From Rhizobium sp. BK376 (GTDB lineage: Bacteria; Pseudomonadota; Alphaproteobacteria; Rhizobiales; Rhizobiaceae), in assembly GCF_004341625.1 (NCBI RefSeq), contig NZ_SLZG01000015.1:1-64000 (forward strand): a DNA stretch of 64,000 bases, written 5' to 3'. Each line of letters begins with the position of its first letter. Position 1 is the first letter of the stretch. The translations under genes and the position numbers were made by a program. The notes under the pieces are model-generated. The model made no database searches. It saw nothing but the letters and a program-made list of their open reading frames with translations, and was not told the DNA's origin. This document shows positions 61,615-64,000 of the stretch, one piece after another.

Positions 61615-62472
61615 TCAGTTCCTTGCTTTTTTAACGGCTTCCATGAAGACATTCAGTCTTTCAGGATCCACGGGATTCCACCACACGCCATCGCGCTTCA
61701 TGTAACTTGCGACGATAACTGCGTCTGCGACGGTGAAAATATCGCCGATATTGTCGGGGTTGACGCCGGAGCCAACGGTAACTGGCAGGGCCGTACCCGC
61801 GTTGATCGTCCGCAATTCCTCCATCGTGGCAGAATCGCCGGTGCGTTGGCCGGTAGCGATGGCCACATCGGCATCGAAGAATTCGTTGTCGCGGGCAAGT
61901 TCCTGGATTGTGCGGTCGCCGGTAATCGCATGAGCGCCGTGCTTCACATGCACATCTGCAAAGATCTTGATGTTGCGGCCGCGCAGAAAGGCGCGGTAAC
62001 GGGCGGCTTCTCCGGCCGGTCCGTCCATCAATCCTTCGTTCGCAACATAGGCGTTGGACCATTGGTTGACGCGCACGAAGGCGGCGCCGGCGGCCTTGGC
62101 GACGGCTATCGCCTGGATCGCGCCATTCGCCAGCACATTCACGCCAATCGGCAGGCCGCTCGCCCGTCTTACCGTGTCGGCCATGACCGCCATGGAAGCG
62201 GCTGTCTCGGGCCCAAGACGATCCGGCTTGGCAAACGGAATATCGCCGTGGTTCTCGACGATCAACCCGTCGACGCCACCCGCCTTGTATCGTTCGGCTT
62301 CGGCGACCGCAAAATCGATGATTTCGGAAATCGGTTGGCCATCATAGTTTGGAGAGCCGGGCAGGGCCAGCGAATGGATGACCCCGATGATCGCTTTGCG
62401 CCGGCCAAAAATCTGTTCGATCGCGTTTGGCTTTGGTCGGAAAACAGGATGTGCCTTGGTTGCTTCACTCAT
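61615..62472 (-). CDS. BtpA/SgcQ-family TIM-barrel protein
   Basis: The 285-residue protein has the BtpA signature regions: 'IIGVIHSLALPGSPNYDGQP', 'VDGLIVENHGDIPFAKPD', 'RVNQWSNAYVANEG' and 'VTVGSGVNPDNIGDIF'. The barrel resembles phosphoribosyl-binding enzymes. BtpA was first linked to photosystem I stability in cyanobacteria, but bacterial homologues such as SgcQ sit in sugar loci and have no proved reaction. Here it would act after uptake, beside the kinase. Confidence 0.85.
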   Translation of the reverse strand: MSEATKAHPVFRPKPNAIEQIFGRRKAIIGVIHSLALPGSPNYDGQPISEIIDFAVAEAERYKAGGVDGLIVENHGDIPFAKPDRLGPETAASMAVMADTVRRASGLPIGVNVLANGAIQAIAVAKAAGAAFVRVNQWSNAYVANEGLMDGPAGEAARYRAFLRGRNIKIFADVHVKHGAHAITGDRTIQELARDNEFFDADVAIATGQRTGDSATMEELRTINAGTALPVTVGSGVNPDNIGDIFTVADAVIVASYMKRDGVWWNPVDPERLNVFMEAVKKARN

Positions 62473-62561
62473 CTAATATGCCTTTTGTTGTCGTGTGTTT
62501 CGCCGCCGCAAACTGAGAGACTTCTGCGGCGGCCTTGCCTGAATTTCGGGTCGAACTCCGA

Positions 62562-64000
62562 TCATTTTTCCAGCCACGCGTCGCCGAGACGGAATGCGGT
62601 GTCGGGATAGGGCGTCCAATGCAGCTTTTTGCCGGAGCCCTGCAACGTCGAGTCGAAATGAAGGAACATCATTGCCGCATCGTCGGAAATGATCTGTTGA
62701 GCCTGTTTATACATCGCTGCGCGGTCGTCCTGGGTTGCGCTGACGCGTGCCTTGCGCATCAGGCCATCCACCACGTCGCTCTGGTAACCCGAGAAGTTGT
62801 TCGGGCCATCCTTGGTGAACCAGTTGAACATATTGCCATCCGGATCCGGGCGGCCGCTCCAGGGAGACCAGCAGATATCGTAGTCTCTTTTCTGCAGAAC
62901 GGTGATCAGGCTCGTCGCGTCAACCTGTCGGACCGAGACCTTGAAACCGGCTTCCTGTGCCTGTGCCTGGATGATCTGGGCTATGCGCAGTTGCAGCGGC
63001 GAGGCGACGACCGTGATCGCGAAAGAGACGCCGTCCGCATGGCCGGCCTCTGCCAGCAGTTGCTTGGCCTTGGCGATATTGCGCTTGTAGGGCTTGAAAT
63101 TCGCGTCGAAGGCCCAGGAGACCGGGGGGGGTACCGGGCCGTAGGACGGTGTGCCGGAATTGAAGTAGGCGACCTTGTTCACCACATCTTTGTCGATCGC
63201 ATAGAGCAGCGCCTGCCGCACCTTCTTGTTGTTGAACGGAGCGGCCGTGTTGTTGATCGAAAACGCGTTGAACCCCAGGCCAGGAAGGTCGGCAACAGCA
63301 ATATTCGGGTCGGTCTTGATCTGGCCGAGCATCTGCGGTGGCACAAGATCGGTGAGCTGCAAGTCGCCGCTTTTCAAGCTTGCGGTACGCAAGGTTTCAT
63401 CCGGGATCGGGCGGATGACGATCTTGTCCAGTGCCGGACGTCCCTTGAAGTAGCCGTCAAACGCAGTGAGAACCATCTGGCCGTTCTTTGTCCAGCTTTC
63501 CAGCTTGTAAGGACCGGCACCGACGCCTTTTGCCGGAAAGTCTGGGCCGAGCTTCTGCAGCGCGGTCGGCGAGACGAACAGCCCGGCGCGATTGGTCATC
63601 ACCAGCGGGAACTGCGCATAGGGCTGAGAGAACTTGACGGTAAAACTCAAGGGGCCCGTTACGTCGACCGAGGTGACAGGGCCGAGATCTGAGCGACGGG
63701 GCGAGCCGACCTTCGGGTCGAGCATGCGGTCAAGATTGAATTTTGCGGCAACAGCATCGTAGAGGGTGCCGTCCTGGAACGTTACGCCGGGCTTGATGTC
63801 GAACGCATATGTCAGGTTGTCGATCTGCTTGTAGCTCGCGATGCCCGGCACGACCTTAAGGTCGGGGGTCATGGTCAAAAGCGGTTCGTAGATGAGGTAC
63901 TGCTCGTAAAGCTCGAAATAGGAAGCGAAGAACGCCGGATCGAGCGTTACCGGATCGGAAACGACGCCGACATTGAGCGTGCCTCCTTTCTGCGGGGTCT
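62562..64000 (-). CDS. Oligopeptide-type solute-binding protein (family 5), N-terminus outside window
   Basis: The frame is open from the right edge to TGA at 62562, over 470 residues. It has the family 5 landmarks 'TLDPAFFASYFELYEQYLIYEPLL', 'YAFDIKPGVTFQDGT', 'GAGPYKLESW' and a C-terminal 'MFLHFDSTLQGSGKK'. An ATG at 63878 lies inside conserved sequence and is not the real start. The signal peptide lies beyond 64000. It supplies the ligand to the DppBCDF-type importer downstream. Ligands of this family include peptides, sugars and glycosides. Confidence 0.9.
   Translation of the reverse strand, partial: TPQKGGTLNVGVVSDPVTLDPAFFASYFELYEQYLIYEPLLTMTPDLKVVPGIASYKQIDNLTYAFDIKPGVTFQDGTLYDAVAAKFNLDRMLDPKVGSPRRSDLGPVTSVDVTGPLSFTVKFSQPYAQFPLVMTNRAGLFVSPTALQKLGPDFPAKGVGAGPYKLESWTKNGQMVLTAFDGYFKGRPALDKIVIRPIPDETLRTASLKSGDLQLTDLVPPQMLGQIKTDPNIAVADLPGLGFNAFSINNTAAPFNNKKVRQALLYAIDKDVVNKVAYFNSGTPSYGPVPPPVSWAFDANFKPYKRNIAKAKQLLAEAGHADGVSFAITVVASPLQLRIAQIIQAQAQEAGFKVSVRQVDATSLITVLQKRDYDICWSPWSGRPDPDGNMFNWFTKDGPNNFSGYQSDVVDGLMRKARVSATQDDRAAMYKQAQQIISDDAAMMFLHFDSTLQGSGKKLHWTPYPDTAFRLGDAWLEK

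Noticed and set aside
1..64000. CRISPR arrays, rRNA or tRNA genes and replication (repABC) genes
   Set aside because: No regularly spaced repeats, no cloverleaf-like or rRNA-like sequence and no replication proteins were found on reading either strand.

Overview
The window looks like an accessory replicon (plasmid or chromid) of a Rhizobium-type alphaproteobacterium. The coding sequence is GC-rich. ABC transport loci are abundant, there is a MucR/Ros-type zinc-finger regulator, and the biuret hydrolase at 36280 closely resembles the characterised R. leguminosarum enzyme. No rRNA, tRNA, CRISPR array or replication genes were seen. The assignment comes from reading the sequence, not from a database search.

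Layout. 0-0.6 kb: tail of a probable transposase and a dead GT25 glycosyltransferase. 0.7-7.7 kb: a LacI-regulated locus with a NagB-like deaminase, a PotABCD-type transporter and an AGE-family epimerase. Its second permease is broken and carries what looks like a 45-bp internal inversion. 7.7-8.8 kb: an IS6-family element with a frameshifted transposase and no target duplication, followed by an SDR remnant. 8.9-10.5 kb: a Tat-exported purple-acid-phosphatase-like enzyme. 10.8-25.2 kb: a complete aerobic nicotinate pathway (nicAB on the minus strand; nicCDEFX and a MarR regulator on the plus strand). Two cytosolic-looking glycoside hydrolases (GH106-like and GH63-like) follow nicB with almost no spacing. 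25.3-30.8 kb: a second PotABCD-type transporter with a cysteine hydrolase and a second MarR regulator.

31-41.4 kb: a GntR-controlled operon that joins a BMP-family (purine/triazine-type) importer to a formamidase-like amidase, biuret hydrolase, a second hydrolase resembling triuret hydrolase, a ChrR-type cupin and allophanate hydrolase. It appears to be a pathway for obtaining nitrogen from urea oligomers. 41.5-47.3 kb: serA, an OprB-type porin, a DUF4143 ATPase and a ROK repressor. 47.5-53.6 kb: a ribose/rhamnose-type sugar importer whose ATPase and first permease are fused and carry a one-base frame break, followed by a glutamine-amidotransferase-like protein and a P-loop kinase. 53.8-55.9 kb: a degenerate Nudix protein, a MucR/Ros regulator and a cluster of gene remnants. 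56-64 kb (minus strand): an operon with a second amidotransferase-like paralogue, a DppBCDF-type transporter, a PfkB kinase, a BtpA-family protein and a solute-binding protein that runs off the window.

The most interesting signals are: (1) physical coupling of nicotinate oxidation to two glycosidases, suggesting use of glycosylated plant pyridines; (2) the two-hydrolase biuret/triuret operon with its own importer, formamidase and cupin; (3) two neighbouring transport loci sharing an amidotransferase-like protein that lacks the usual catalytic cysteine, each paired with a different kinase; (4) short inverted-repeat operators that fit local regulators; (5) micro-scale decay such as the inversion, frameshifts and chimeric remnants.
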